DNA of 64,000 nucleotides from Streptomyces hyaluromycini (GTDB lineage Bacteria; Actinomycetota; Actinomycetes; Streptomycetales; Streptomycetaceae). The notes below the pieces were generated by a model. The model did not search any database and was not told where the DNA came from. It was given only the letters and a program-made list of their open reading frames with translations. A program made the translations under genes and the position numbers. The first letter of the stretch is position 1; every line of letters begins with the position of its first letter. The DNA lies in NCBI RefSeq assembly GCF_002217755.1, contig NZ_BCFL01000037.1:62001-126000 (forward strand), read 5' to 3'. This document shows, in pieces, positions 26,684-35,508 of this stretch.

Positions 26684-27445
26684 TCACAGGCTCTGTCCGC
26701 CGGAGATCTCGATGCGCTGCGCGGTGACCCACCGGTTCGCATCCGAGAGAAGGGCGGTCACCGCGCCCGCGATGTCGTCGGGTTCGCCCACGCGTCCCAG
26801 CGCGACCTGCGAGGTGAGGTAGTTCCGGACCTGTTCGTCGTGCATCATGCCGCCGCCGAAGTCGGTCGCGGTCGCCCCGGGCGCGACGGTGTTCACGCGG
26901 ATACCGCGGCCGCCGAGCTCCTTGGCCTGGTAGCGGGTGAGGACCTCGACCGCGCCCTTCACGGCCCCGTAGGCGGAGTGCCCCGGGACGGCGAAACGGG
27001 TCAGACCGCTGGAGACGTTCACGATGGCGCCGCCGTCGGCAAGCGCCGGCAGCAGGGTCTGCGTCAGGAAGAACACGCCCTTGAGGTGTACGTCCACCAG
27101 ATCGTCGAAGTCCTTCTCGGTGGTCTCGGCGAACGGGGCGGTCAGGTCGGTGCCGGCGTTGTTGACGAGGAAGTCGAACGTGGTCCTGCCCCAGCGCGCC
27201 TGGAGCTCGGTGCCGAGCTGCTCGGCGAAGTCCGCGAAGGTGTTCACGACGCTGGTGTCGAGCCGTAGCGCGACGGAGGTACGTCCCTGGTCCGTGACAG
27301 CGGACACCACCTCCTCGGCCTCGTCCCGGTTGCTTCGATAGGTCACCACGACATCGACACCTGCCTGGGCGAGATGCAGCGCGTATGCGCGCCCGAGACC
27401 TCGGTTGGCTCCGGTGACGACGGCGATCTTCTGGGTGGTGCTCAC
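26684..27445 (-). CDS. SDR-family oxidoreductase, first gene of operon
   Basis: 253 residues. TGANRGLG motif at 11-18, VVVTYRSN (NADP-like), NNAGTDL, catalytic NVSSGLTRFAVPGHSAYGAVKGAV with Ser, Tyr and Lys, and VTAQRIEISGGQSL at the C-terminus. GTG at 27445 chosen for AAGGAG 6 bp upstream (AAGGAGTCACC-GTG); the frame stays open into the intergenic palindrome but that part lacks protein character. Divergent from the XRE regulator gene with a 60-bp palindromic element between them. Confidence 0.92.
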   Translation of the reverse strand: MSTTQKIAVVTGANRGLGRAYALHLAQAGVDVVVTYRSNRDEAEEVVSAVTDQGRTSVALRLDTSVVNTFADFAEQLGTELQARWGRTTFDFLVNNAGTDLTAPFAETTEKDFDDLVDVHLKGVFFLTQTLLPALADGGAIVNVSSGLTRFAVPGHSAYGAVKGAVEVLTRYQAKELGGRGIRVNTVAPGATATDFGGGMMHDEQVRNYLTSQVALGRVGEPDDIAGAVTALLSDANRWVTAQRIEISGGQSL

Positions 27446-27547
27446 GGTGACTCCTTGGTCGCTGGTCGCTCTGGACGGGTTCGAGGTGCTGTTGTCGAAC
27501 CCGGTGACCAGTTGACGCGCGATCCGAGAAGCCATCCAGTGCCTGCG

Positions 27548-27607
27548 TATCCACTGCCCGGCGGTCCCAGGCTGAGGGCTCAGCCTGGGACTGGCAGACA
27601 GTGGATA
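27548..27607. promoter_or_regulatory. Nested 60-bp palindrome between SDR operon and XRE regulator
   Basis: Inner dyad TCCCAGGCTGAG (27565-27576) and CTCAGCCTGGGA (27579-27590), 12-bp perfect arms. Outer dyad TATCCACTG (27548-27556) and CAGTGGATA (27599-27607), 9-bp perfect arms. Both share the centre 27577/27578. It lies in the divergent promoter region and is a strong operator candidate for the adjacent MmyB-like regulator. Confidence 0.8.
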
Positions 27608-27636
27608 GCCGTATCCGGGTGAGGCACAGTGTCGAT

Positions 27637-28497
27637 ATGGATCAGAGCGGCCTGGCGACATTTCTCCGTCGGCGTCGAGAGGCGCTGCAGCCCGACGACC
27701 TCGGCGTTCCTCCGGGGCAGCGCCGACGCACGCCGGGGCTACGACGCGAAGAAGTGGCCGCGCTGTGCGGCATGTCGGCGGACTACTACAGCCGTCTCGA
27801 ACGCGGCCGCGGACCGCAGCCCTCGGAGCAGATGATCACCGCGATCGCCCGTGGGCTCCGGCTCACCCTCGACGAACGCGACCACCTCTTCGTCCTGGCC
27901 GGCCACAACGCACCGGCCCGCACCACACGCGACGACCACGTCAACGCCGGCATGATGCGCGTCCTCGACCGCCTTGAGGACACCCCCGCGCAGGTCGTCA
28001 CCGCCACCGGCGAGACGATCGTGCAGACCCCGCCGGCAGTAGCCCTGCTCGGCGACCAGACACGATTCACCGGGCTCGCGCGAAGCATCATCTACCGCTG
28101 GTTCACCGATCCGAACGAACGTACGAACTATGTACCGGACGACCACCCGACGCACAGCCGCGTCTACGTGGCCCAGCTCCGCACGGTCGCCTCCCGTGAA
28201 GGCCGCGGCTCACACGCCGCCGCGCTCGCCGACCGTCTGTGCGCGGAGAGCTCCGAGTTCGCACAACTGTGGACCCAGCACGAAGTCGGTATCTCCTACA
28301 CCAACCGCAAAAGAATCCTGCACCCGCAGGTCGGAGTGATCTCCCTGCACTGCCAGACACTCGTCGACCCGGACCAGGCCCAATCCCTGCTGGTGTTCAC
28401 GGCGACCCCCGGCACGGAAGACCACGACAAACTCCGACTGCTCTCGGTCATCGGAAGCCAGCGACTCGGGGCCTCTACCACCGCGGCCACCGACTGA
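27637..28497 (+). CDS. XRE-family regulator with MmyB-like ligand domain
   Basis: 286 residues. HTH in residues 30-85 (TPGLRREEVAALCGMSADYYSRLERGRGPQPS), followed by a MmyB-type PAS-like ligand-binding domain (RSIIYRWFTDPNERTNY, WTQHEVGISYTNRKRILHPQVG, LLVFTATPGTEDHDKL). Members of this family often bind a fatty acid and control adjacent oxidoreductase genes; here that is the divergent SDR operon. ATG at 27637 chosen as it gives MDQSGLATFLRRRREALQP, the family opening; a GTG at 27601 would fall inside the palindrome. Confidence 0.92.
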   Translation: MDQSGLATFLRRRREALQPDDLGVPPGQRRRTPGLRREEVAALCGMSADYYSRLERGRGPQPSEQMITAIARGLRLTLDERDHLFVLAGHNAPARTTRDDHVNAGMMRVLDRLEDTPAQVVTATGETIVQTPPAVALLGDQTRFTGLARSIIYRWFTDPNERTNYVPDDHPTHSRVYVAQLRTVASREGRGSHAAALADRLCAESSEFAQLWTQHEVGISYTNRKRILHPQVGVISLHCQTLVDPDQAQSLLVFTATPGTEDHDKLRLLSVIGSQRLGASTTAATD

Positions 28498-29057
28498 GCA
28501 CCGCGTGTCCCCAGCCCACCGCCGAGCACAGAGCGGCCGGCCGAGGGGCCGTGACCGCGCTTCCGTGCACCACCGGCTTGATGCGATACGGCCGATCAGG
28601 CATCGGCCGTAGCCGTCACGAAGAGGCGGCCACAACCGACGGAATCGCTCGCTGGTTTACTCTCCCGGGCGCACCCTCGCCTGCGCCATCCCCTCGCCCT
28701 GGTGGCGTACGGGGAGAGCCGGTGCGGTGGCGGTGGTCAGCCGACTGGGGGTTGGGGGCTGCGCTGCTGCGGCCTCCGCCCCGCCGGATCGTTCCGTTGC
28801 GTGTGGCCTCTGAGAACGAGACCCGGATCGGGGGCGGCCTGTTCGCCGCCGCCCGCGCCGCCCGCCCCTGCACCCGGGAGGTCGTAGCTTTTCGTCGGTG
28901 CCCAACGCCTGGGGCGCGGCGAGCTGTATCGGGCGACCGTGCGGCCGCCCAGATCCGGGGGACCATGGAAGCACTGCGAGGTGCAGGGGACACAGGCCAC
29001 AGCCTGAAGCCGGCGCAGGGTGGCGTGTCGCGCCGGCAGGCGGAGGGAGTGCCTGGG
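28498..29057. other. 560-bp stretch without a supported gene
   Basis: Open frames here are arginine-, proline- and serine-rich shadows. No clear hairpin terminator after the XRE gene. The last 60 bp should hold the leader of the PAS/PP2C gene (GGAGGGAG at 29042-29049). Confidence 0.5.
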
Positions 29058-31124
29058 ATGAGGAAAGCCGATCCCTTCGGTGCCGAGGGTGACCAGCCGG
29101 ATTCCGGGCCGAGACAGCCGCGTGAGTTGCTGGATCTGCTCAGTGTCGCGGCGGTGCTGCTGGATGCCGAGGGGCGGATCGTGCTGTGGAGCCCGCAGGC
29201 CGAGGAGCTGTTCGGCTACACCGCGCAGGAGGCGCTGGGCCAGTACGCGGCGCGGCTGCTGGTCGACGAGCAGAACCTGGACAGGATGATCAGGCTGTTC
29301 ACCGAGGTCATGAGGACGGGACAGGGATGGGCCGGCGCATTCCCTGTCCGGCACAAGGACGGCAGTAGCCGGCTGGTGGAGTTCCGCAACATGCGGCTGC
29401 TGGACGACCGGGGTGCCTTCTATGCCCTGGGCATCGCCACCGATGAGGCGGCCCTGCGCCAGGTGGAACGGGACGTGGCCCTGTCCACGCGGCTGGTCTC
29501 GCAGTCCCCGATCGGGCTGGCCGTCTTGGACACCGACTTGCGGTACGTGGCCGTCAACCCGGCGCTGGCGCAGATCAACGGCGTCCCCGCCGAAGACCAC
29601 CTCGGGCGACGAGTCCGCGAGGCCCTGCCCTTCCTGGAGGTCGATGCGATCGAGGCCGCGCTGCGGCAAGTCCTCACGTCCGGAAAGCCCATGATCGACC
29701 AGCACAGCGTGGGACGCACTCCCGCCGACCCCGACAACGATCATGCCTGGTCAGTCTCCTACTACCGGCTCGACGGTCCCGGCGGCCGGGTACTCGGGGT
29801 AGCCATCCTGTTGGTGGATGTCACCGATCGGCACCGCGCCCGGCAGCGCCTCGCCCTGATCGCCGACGGCTCCGCCCGTATCGGCACCACCTTGGACGTG
29901 GAACAGACCGCCCGCGAGCTGGCCGACGTCGCCGTCCCCGAGGTCGCCGACATAGCGGCGGTGGACATCCTGGATTCCATCCTGAACGACCGCCACCCGA
30001 CGGGACCCAGCGGCGACCGGGCCCTCTTCCGCGCCCTCGCCGTGAAAGCCGCGTACCCCACCGAGGCCGTCCGCGCCGCCGACCCTCCCGGCCAGCTCGC
30101 CAGCTACGGCGCGGAGCGCCTGGCCACTCAGTGCGTGCGGACCGGCCGCGCCATTCTGATACCCCACGTCGGCGAGCGGGACCTGGCACGTATCGCCCGT
30201 GACGCCGAGGCCGCCGCCCTCCTGGCCCGCGCCGGCCTCCACAGCTATCTCTTGACGCCCCTGATCGCCCGTGGCGAGGTGCTCGGCACCCTGGGCCTCA
30301 CCCGCGCCCGCAACCCGCTGCCCTTCGACAACGACGACCTCCTCCTGGCCGGTGAACTGGCCGACCGAGCCGCGGTCTGCATCGACAATGCCCGTCTGTA
30401 CCAAGACGCACGCAACACCGCGGTCACCCTCCAGCGCAGCCTGCTGCCCGACCTCCCACCGCAACAGGCGGGCCTGGAGATCGCCTCCCGATATCGGCCC
30501 GCCGGAACGACCGTCGAAGTCGGTGGCGACTGGTTCGATGTCATCCCCCTCACGGAAGGCAAGACCGCGCTGGTCGTGGGCGATGTGATGGGCAGCGGCA
30601 TAAGCGCCGCCACCACCATGGGACGCCTGCGCACCGCTACCTCCACCCTGGCCGACCTCGACCTCCCACCCACCGAAGTGCTGCACCACCTCGACAAGAT
30701 CACCGCTGACCTGGAGCAGTACGCCACCTGCGTCTACGCCATCTACGACCCGCACCGCGCCCTGTGCCACATCGCTGTCGCCGGACACCTGCCCCCCGTG
30801 CTGATGCGCACAGGCGAGCCCCCCAAACTGCTCGATCTGCCCACCGGCGCACCCCTCGGGGTCGGCGGGGTCGCCTTCGAAGTCACCACCATCGGCCTGG
30901 CCCCCGGCGACCAACTGGTCCTCTACACCGACGGCTTGGTCGAGACCCGCCACCACGCCATCGACGAGCGCCTGGACCTCCTCCTCCAACTGCTGCACAG
31001 CCCCGACCGAACCTCGGAAGAAACCTGCGACCGGCTCCTGGAATCACTGCGCGATCCGGACGACCACGACGACGTCGCCATACTCATCGCCCGAGCCCGA
31101 GCCCGAGCCCGGCCCCGGCCCTAG
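29058..31124 (+). CDS. PAS-PAS-GAF-PP2C (SpoIIE-type) phosphatase
   Basis: 688 residues. PAS 1 at about 20-130 (AAVLLDAEGRIVLWSPQAEELFGYTAQEALG), PAS 2 at 140-265 (SPIGLAVLDTDLRYVAVNPALAQINGVPAEDHLG), GAF at 275-440, SpoIIE PP2C at 465-685 (ASRYRPAGTTVEVGGDWFDVIPL, VVGDVMGSG, AGHLPPVLM, LYTDGLVETR, DDVAILIAR). Metal-binding aspartates GDWFD, GD and DG/DD are present, so it should dephosphorylate anti-sigma antagonists. Unlike its neighbour it lacks a C-terminal kinase ATPase. ATG at 29058, 10 bp from GGAGGG; a GTG at 29049 is an alternative. Confidence 0.9.
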   Translation: MRKADPFGAEGDQPDSGPRQPRELLDLLSVAAVLLDAEGRIVLWSPQAEELFGYTAQEALGQYAARLLVDEQNLDRMIRLFTEVMRTGQGWAGAFPVRHKDGSSRLVEFRNMRLLDDRGAFYALGIATDEAALRQVERDVALSTRLVSQSPIGLAVLDTDLRYVAVNPALAQINGVPAEDHLGRRVREALPFLEVDAIEAALRQVLTSGKPMIDQHSVGRTPADPDNDHAWSVSYYRLDGPGGRVLGVAILLVDVTDRHRARQRLALIADGSARIGTTLDVEQTARELADVAVPEVADIAAVDILDSILNDRHPTGPSGDRALFRALAVKAAYPTEAVRAADPPGQLASYGAERLATQCVRTGRAILIPHVGERDLARIARDAEAAALLARAGLHSYLLTPLIARGEVLGTLGLTRARNPLPFDNDDLLLAGELADRAAVCIDNARLYQDARNTAVTLQRSLLPDLPPQQAGLEIASRYRPAGTTVEVGGDWFDVIPLTEGKTALVVGDVMGSGISAATTMGRLRTATSTLADLDLPPTEVLHHLDKITADLEQYATCVYAIYDPHRALCHIAVAGHLPPVLMRTGEPPKLLDLPTGAPLGVGGVAFEVTTIGLAPGDQLVLYTDGLVETRHHAIDERLDLLLQLLHSPDRTSEETCDRLLESLRDPDDHDDVAILIARARARARPRP

Positions 31125-31677
31125 AGGTCGTCCGCTGCGCCACTCCAGCAGCTCGCGGTATCCGGCCGCGGTGGCCGGGAACACCTCGGTGCCGATCACT
31201 GCCCCCACCAGGGAGAGCACAGCAGCCACGTGAGTGTCCCGGTGGCCGGCACCGGACCGCGCGGACGGTCAGCATCGTGATGACGCCTGGTCGGCAAGCC
31301 CCTGTCGAGACACACCCGGCCGGCCCGGTTCCAGCAACGCACCATCCCCGGCGAGCGGTCGACACAGCGTGAGCAGGACACCCCGGTCAGACATCTCAGG
31401 AGTCAGACCCCGCCGCAGGACAGCACCCGCCGATTCTCCCCACACTCAAAGCCGCCCGGCCCAGGCCGGCAGAACATGCTCCGTCCCAGCTCATAGATCA
31501 CTCCGAATCCGACTCCGGCCGACCACAACGGACCGCAAAGGTCGACATCGCGTTCAACCTCGATTCTCAGCGGTCATGAGTGCATGTCCGGGCCGTCGGT
31601 CAGCCCGGTTGCGTCCGTGTGATCGCGCGCGGGGCCTTCGTAGCTGCGACAAGCTCGGGAAGTCAGTCAGCGGAGCA
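31125..31677. other. 553-bp stretch without a supported gene
   Basis: A minus-strand segment around 31131-31229 reads AAVLSLVGAVIGTEVF and ATAAGYRELLEWRSG, which looks protein-like, but it runs into low-complexity GPGSGSG sequence antisense to the end of the phosphatase gene. It has no start signal and I do not recognise it. Possibly a gene remnant. Confidence 0.3.
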
Positions 31678-32694
31678 CTAGATGGTCTGCTCGGACCAGC
31701 TGGTCTTGCGGTTCTGGCCATGGCGGCACCCCCAGCGCTCGGCGAGTTGGGCGACGAGGAACAGGCCGCGTCCGCCCTCGTCGGTGGTGCGAGCGCGGCG
31801 CAGACGGGGTTGGGCGCTGTGGGAGTCGGTGACCTCACAGACCAGAACGTGGTGGCGGATCAGTCGCAGCTCCGCCGGCGGACGGCCGTGGCGGATCGCG
31901 TTGGTGACCAGTTCACTGACGATGAGTTCGGTGGGGAAGAGGAGATCGGCCAACCCCCATGCGGCGAGTTGGCGGGTCGCCCATGCCCGGGCCTCGGAGA
32001 CGGCAGCGGGATCGACCGGTATCTGCCAGTGAGCGGTGTCCTCCGCGTGTACGGCGCGAGTGCGTGCCAGCAGTAGCGTCGCGTCGTCACGCGGTGCTTC
32101 GTCCACCAGATCACCGAGGAGGGCCCGGCCGGTGTCGTCCAGAGCGCGGTCCGGGCGGCAGGACGTGGCGAGCGCATCGGTCAGCCGCCGGAGCCCGTCG
32201 TCGATGTGATGCGGGCCCAGGTGCACCAGTCCGTCGGTGTAGAGCGCGAGGACACTGCCCGGCTCGAGGTCGATCGTGGTGGTCTCGTACGGCATGCCGC
32301 AGACGGCGAGTGGTGGCCCCGGGAGAATGTCGACAGCTCCGGCGGTTCCGTCGGGCCGGACGAGCACGGGCGGTGGGTGCCCGGCACTGGCCATGGCGCA
32401 CTGGTGCCGCAGGCGTACCCGGCCGGTCGCCGGCAGTTGCGTGGCCCTGTGCAGGTCGCGCGGGAGGTCGGCCACCAGTTCCCGCACGGGGCGGCCGTGG
32501 ACCTAGTCGGCGCAGAACCCGGTCAGGTCCTGTGCGGTCCCGGTCCATCCCACGACCGTCCCTTGATCGTCGAGTACGGCGGCGGCTAGGCCCTCGAAAG
32601 CGTAGGGCCTGCCGCCGGGGCCGGCGCCGGAGACGCTCGTCACTCCTTGGGAGGCCCCTACCGGGTCGGCGTTGTCAGTATTCGATGTGTCCAT
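31678..32694 (-). pseudogene. PAS-PP2C-HATPase phosphatase, deleted and interrupted
   Basis: A paralogue of the 32767 gene. It starts MDTSNTDNADPVG at 32694 and runs through a partial PAS domain (DDQGTVVGWTGTAQDLTG) to an in-frame TAG at 32503-32505. The same frame then continues the PAS sequence (VHGRPVRELVADLPRDLHRA) and jumps, after RVRLRH, straight into the second half of a PP2C domain (CAMASAGHPPPVLV, LYTDGLVHLG, DDATLLLAR) and a C-terminal HATPase (PTELIVSELVTNAIRHG, GGRGLFLVAQLAERWG). About 400 residues are missing compared with its neighbour, including GAF and the first metal-binding aspartates, so phosphatase activity is lost. The ATPase part is intact and could be expressed from an internal start near 32487. 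Confidence 0.75.
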
Positions 32695-32766
32695 GTCTGT
32701 GGCTTCCTTTGCGAGAGCCCACGGCTCCCAGAGGCGATCCGGTGGCGGCTGTCGGCCGCCGACGCG

Positions 32767-35232
32767 TCAGAGGGCGTCGGCTGTGGAGGGCAGGTCCTGT
32801 TCGGCCCAGACGACCTTGCCGTCTGCTGCGGAGCGGGAACCCCACCTGCGCGACAGCCGAGCCACCAGGGAGAGGCCGCGGCCGTGCTCGTCGAGCGTGC
32901 GGGGATGGCGTGGGCGTGGCTGGCCGGTGCTCGTGTCGGAGACTTCACACGTCAGCACCCGGTGCTGGATGAGCCGTAGGCGGCTCGGGCCGTCTCCGTG
33001 GCGGATCGCGTTGGTGACCAGTTCGCTGACGATCGACTCCACGGGTGTCACGAGCGGCTCCAGACCCCATTCCCTGAGCTGACGGGCGGCCAGGTGCCGG
33101 GCTGTCGGGACGGTGACGTGTTCGTTCGGCAGGTCCCAGGAGGCGACCTGTGCGGGGCGCAGTGCCCGGGTCCGCGCAAGGAGCAAGGTGACGTCGTCGG
33201 CCGGTGCCTGGGTCGGCAAGGTGTCCATCGCCCGCGAGCACAGGTCCTCCAGGGAGGCACCGGGCTGTGCCAGGGCGGCACCCAGGCGATGCAGGCCGGC
33301 ATCGATGTCCTCGTCGCGGGACTCCACCAGGCCGTCGGAGAAGAAGGCGAGGACACTTTCCTCAGGTAGTTCCAGTTCCACGGACTCGAAAGGCACGAGG
33401 CCGAGACCGAGGCCGAGCGGGGCTCCTGCGGGCAGGTCGGGAATGGTGACCTTGCCCTGCGCGTCGACGATCAGGGGCGGGGGATGCCCGGCCCGCGCCA
33501 TCGTGCACCCTCGGGTGACCGGGTCGTAGACGGCGTACAGACAGGTGGCACCCACCACCGCGGGCACCACGTCGCAAACGTCGGCGTCCTCGTCGTTCAG
33601 TCGCCGGACCGTGTCGTCGAGGTGCGCCAGTAGTTCGTCGGGGGGCAGGTCGAGGTCCGCGAGCGTTCGCACGGCGGTGCGCAGCCTGCCCATGGTCGCC
33701 GCGGCATTGATGCCGTGTCCCACCACATCGCCGACGACAAGGGCCACCCGGGCGCCGGACAGCTCGATCACATCGAACCAGTCACCCCCCACACCGTGGT
33801 CCATGTCGGCCGGCACATAACGTGTGGCGACTTCGACGGCAGCACCGCCCTGCACGCGATGAGGGAGCAGGTCGCGTTGCAGTGTGAGGGCGGTGGTGCG
33901 CTCGCGCGCGTACTGCAGCGCGTTGTCCAGGCACAGCGCGGCCCGGGTGACCACTTCCTCGGCGAGGAGCAGATCGTCCTCCTGGAACGGCGTCTGTTCC
34001 AGAGAGCGGCCGAACAGCGCCAGTCCCAGCACACAGTGCCGCGCACGGATGGGGACGACCATCAAGGAGTGGACGCCACTGTCGCGTACCTTCTGCGCCC
34101 GCACCGGATCGTGGTCGACCCAGGGGCCGGCATGGGTGTCCAGCACTGGCTCCAGGTACGACCGGCCCGTGCGCATGGCGGCGGCGAACGGGGACTCCGG
34201 GTGGGGGTGGACCACTTCTTCGCGCGCCCACGGCAACTCCAGGACGCCCAGGTCGACGGAGGCCAGACCGGCACGGCGCAGCAACTGCGGACGGCCACTC
34301 GTCGTGCCGATCCGTGCCGGCGGCTCAACAATGAACGGAACCGACTCCACCAGATCGACGAGGGCGTGGTCGGCCAGCAGGGGCACCGCGAGCTCTGCCA
34401 GTTCCTGCCCGGTCCTCATGACGTCGAGGGTGCTCCCGATGTGCGTGCTGGCCTCGCTGAGGATGGCGAGGCGCTCCCGCGCCCGGCGATTCCCGGTGAC
34501 GTCCACGGTCATGGAGCACACGCCCAGTGGCATGCCGTCAGCGCCCTGGAGGCAGAAGAACGAGGCCGAGAACGCGTGCTCACGGGGCCGGTCCGCAGGC
34601 GGCCACGCACGGTACTCGTGCACCGTCGTCGTGCCGCTCTCCAGCACCTGCCGCATCACCACCTCAAGCGCTTCGGCCTCGACGGCGGGCAGCGAGCCCT
34701 TCAGACCGCGTCCGAAGCGTCGGTGACGAGGAACGCCGTCGTGCCGCTCCATGGCGTCGTTCACCCACACACAGCGCAGCTGCGGGTCATAAACGACGAT
34801 GCCGATCGGTGCGCGGGCAAGCAGCGACTCCCGCACCGGTCCGCTGCTGGTTGCCCCCGAGGACAGGGAACCGATCTCCGTCACGGACACCAGCCACCGG
34901 GTGCCGCCGTCCTGCCCTCGCAGCAACGAGACCCGCAGCGTCATCCTGAGCGTGTGGCCCTCGCGGTGGCGTATCGCCGCGGTGCCGGACCAGCCACCCC
35001 GCGCACGGCACTGCCCGGCGAACGCCGAAGCCCTCCGGACGTCCTCGGGAGGCGGCAGCACGTGTGCGGCAGATCGGCCCACCACCTCCCCGGCCGAGTA
35101 GCCGACGAGCTGCTGAGCGGCATGCGTCCACCCCACCACTGTGCCCTCGGTATCCAGCATCGCTATCGCGGCGTCGGGCATCTCACGGGGGGTCACCGGC
35201 TCGGCGAGGAGGGTGTGGTCAGTGTCGGTCAT
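32767..35232 (-). CDS. PAS-PAS-GAF-PP2C-HATPase regulator of sigma-factor type
   Basis: 821 residues. PAS 1 (residues 15-120, AIAMLDTEGTVVGWTHAAQQLVGYSAGEVVG), PAS 2 (135-260, APIGIVVYDPQLRCVWVND), GAF (270-440), SpoIIE PP2C (460-680, VGGDWFDVIEL, LVVGDVVGHG, AGHPPPLIVD, AFFSDGLVESR, DDVTLLLAR), and an anti-sigma-type HATPase (690-815, VTPVESIVSELVTNAIRHG, LDEHGRGLSLVARLSRRWG). The protein combines phosphatase and kinase functions typical of Streptomyces sigma-factor switching. ATG at 35232 gives MTDTDHTLLAEP; an upstream extension is not protein-like. 276 bp upstream is an AT-rich promoter region with a repeated 14-mer. Confidence 0.92.
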   Translation of the reverse strand: MTDTDHTLLAEPVTPREMPDAAIAMLDTEGTVVGWTHAAQQLVGYSAGEVVGRSAAHVLPPPEDVRRASAFAGQCRARGGWSGTAAIRHREGHTLRMTLRVSLLRGQDGGTRWLVSVTEIGSLSSGATSSGPVRESLLARAPIGIVVYDPQLRCVWVNDAMERHDGVPRHRRFGRGLKGSLPAVEAEALEVVMRQVLESGTTTVHEYRAWPPADRPREHAFSASFFCLQGADGMPLGVCSMTVDVTGNRRARERLAILSEASTHIGSTLDVMRTGQELAELAVPLLADHALVDLVESVPFIVEPPARIGTTSGRPQLLRRAGLASVDLGVLELPWAREEVVHPHPESPFAAAMRTGRSYLEPVLDTHAGPWVDHDPVRAQKVRDSGVHSLMVVPIRARHCVLGLALFGRSLEQTPFQEDDLLLAEEVVTRAALCLDNALQYARERTTALTLQRDLLPHRVQGGAAVEVATRYVPADMDHGVGGDWFDVIELSGARVALVVGDVVGHGINAAATMGRLRTAVRTLADLDLPPDELLAHLDDTVRRLNDEDADVCDVVPAVVGATCLYAVYDPVTRGCTMARAGHPPPLIVDAQGKVTIPDLPAGAPLGLGLGLVPFESVELELPEESVLAFFSDGLVESRDEDIDAGLHRLGAALAQPGASLEDLCSRAMDTLPTQAPADDVTLLLARTRALRPAQVASWDLPNEHVTVPTARHLAARQLREWGLEPLVTPVESIVSELVTNAIRHGDGPSRLRLIQHRVLTCEVSDTSTGQPRPRHPRTLDEHGRGLSLVARLSRRWGSRSAADGKVVWAEQDLPSTADAL

Positions 35233-35376
35233 CGCGGTCCATCCCATCGGTGCGGAAGTAAGAGCGCCGGCACTTGGCCCGGCGGCCCTGTGTGCAGCCG
35301 TGGTGAACGGCGTCGTCCCGGTGAGCGGCACACGATGCGGTATATGCCGTAGTGCGCAATATGACCACTTCTGATG

Positions 35377-35438
35377 AAATAGTCAGATGTAGTCGCTCTG
35401 ACGTCAAGACCCTCATACTTGATCAAATAATCAGATGT
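35377..35438. repeat. Direct repeat AAATARTCAGATGT in an AT-rich promoter region
   Basis: Two 14-bp copies differing at one base, 35377-35390 and 35425-35438, 48 bp apart, in the unusually AT-rich stretch upstream of the phosphatase gene (minus strand). Plausible regulator sites. Confidence 0.5.
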
Positions 35439-35459
35439 CCGGGCTGCCGCTCATCACCC

Positions 35460-35495
35460 GGCGCCCCCGTCCCGCTCCATCGGGACGAGGGCGCC
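35460..35495 (-). terminator. Terminator after the P450 operon
   Basis: Hairpin with 15-bp arms GGCGCCCCCGTCCCG (35460-35474) and CGGGACGAGGGCGCC (35481-35495), one mismatch, 6-nt loop, starting 14 bp past the stop codon of the P450 gene. Confidence 0.7.
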
Positions 35496-35508
35496 GTGGC
35501 CGCGCGGT

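Noticed and set aside
31131..31229. Possible short membrane protein on the minus strand
   Set aside because: No start signal, and it runs into low-complexity sequence antisense to the phosphatase gene.
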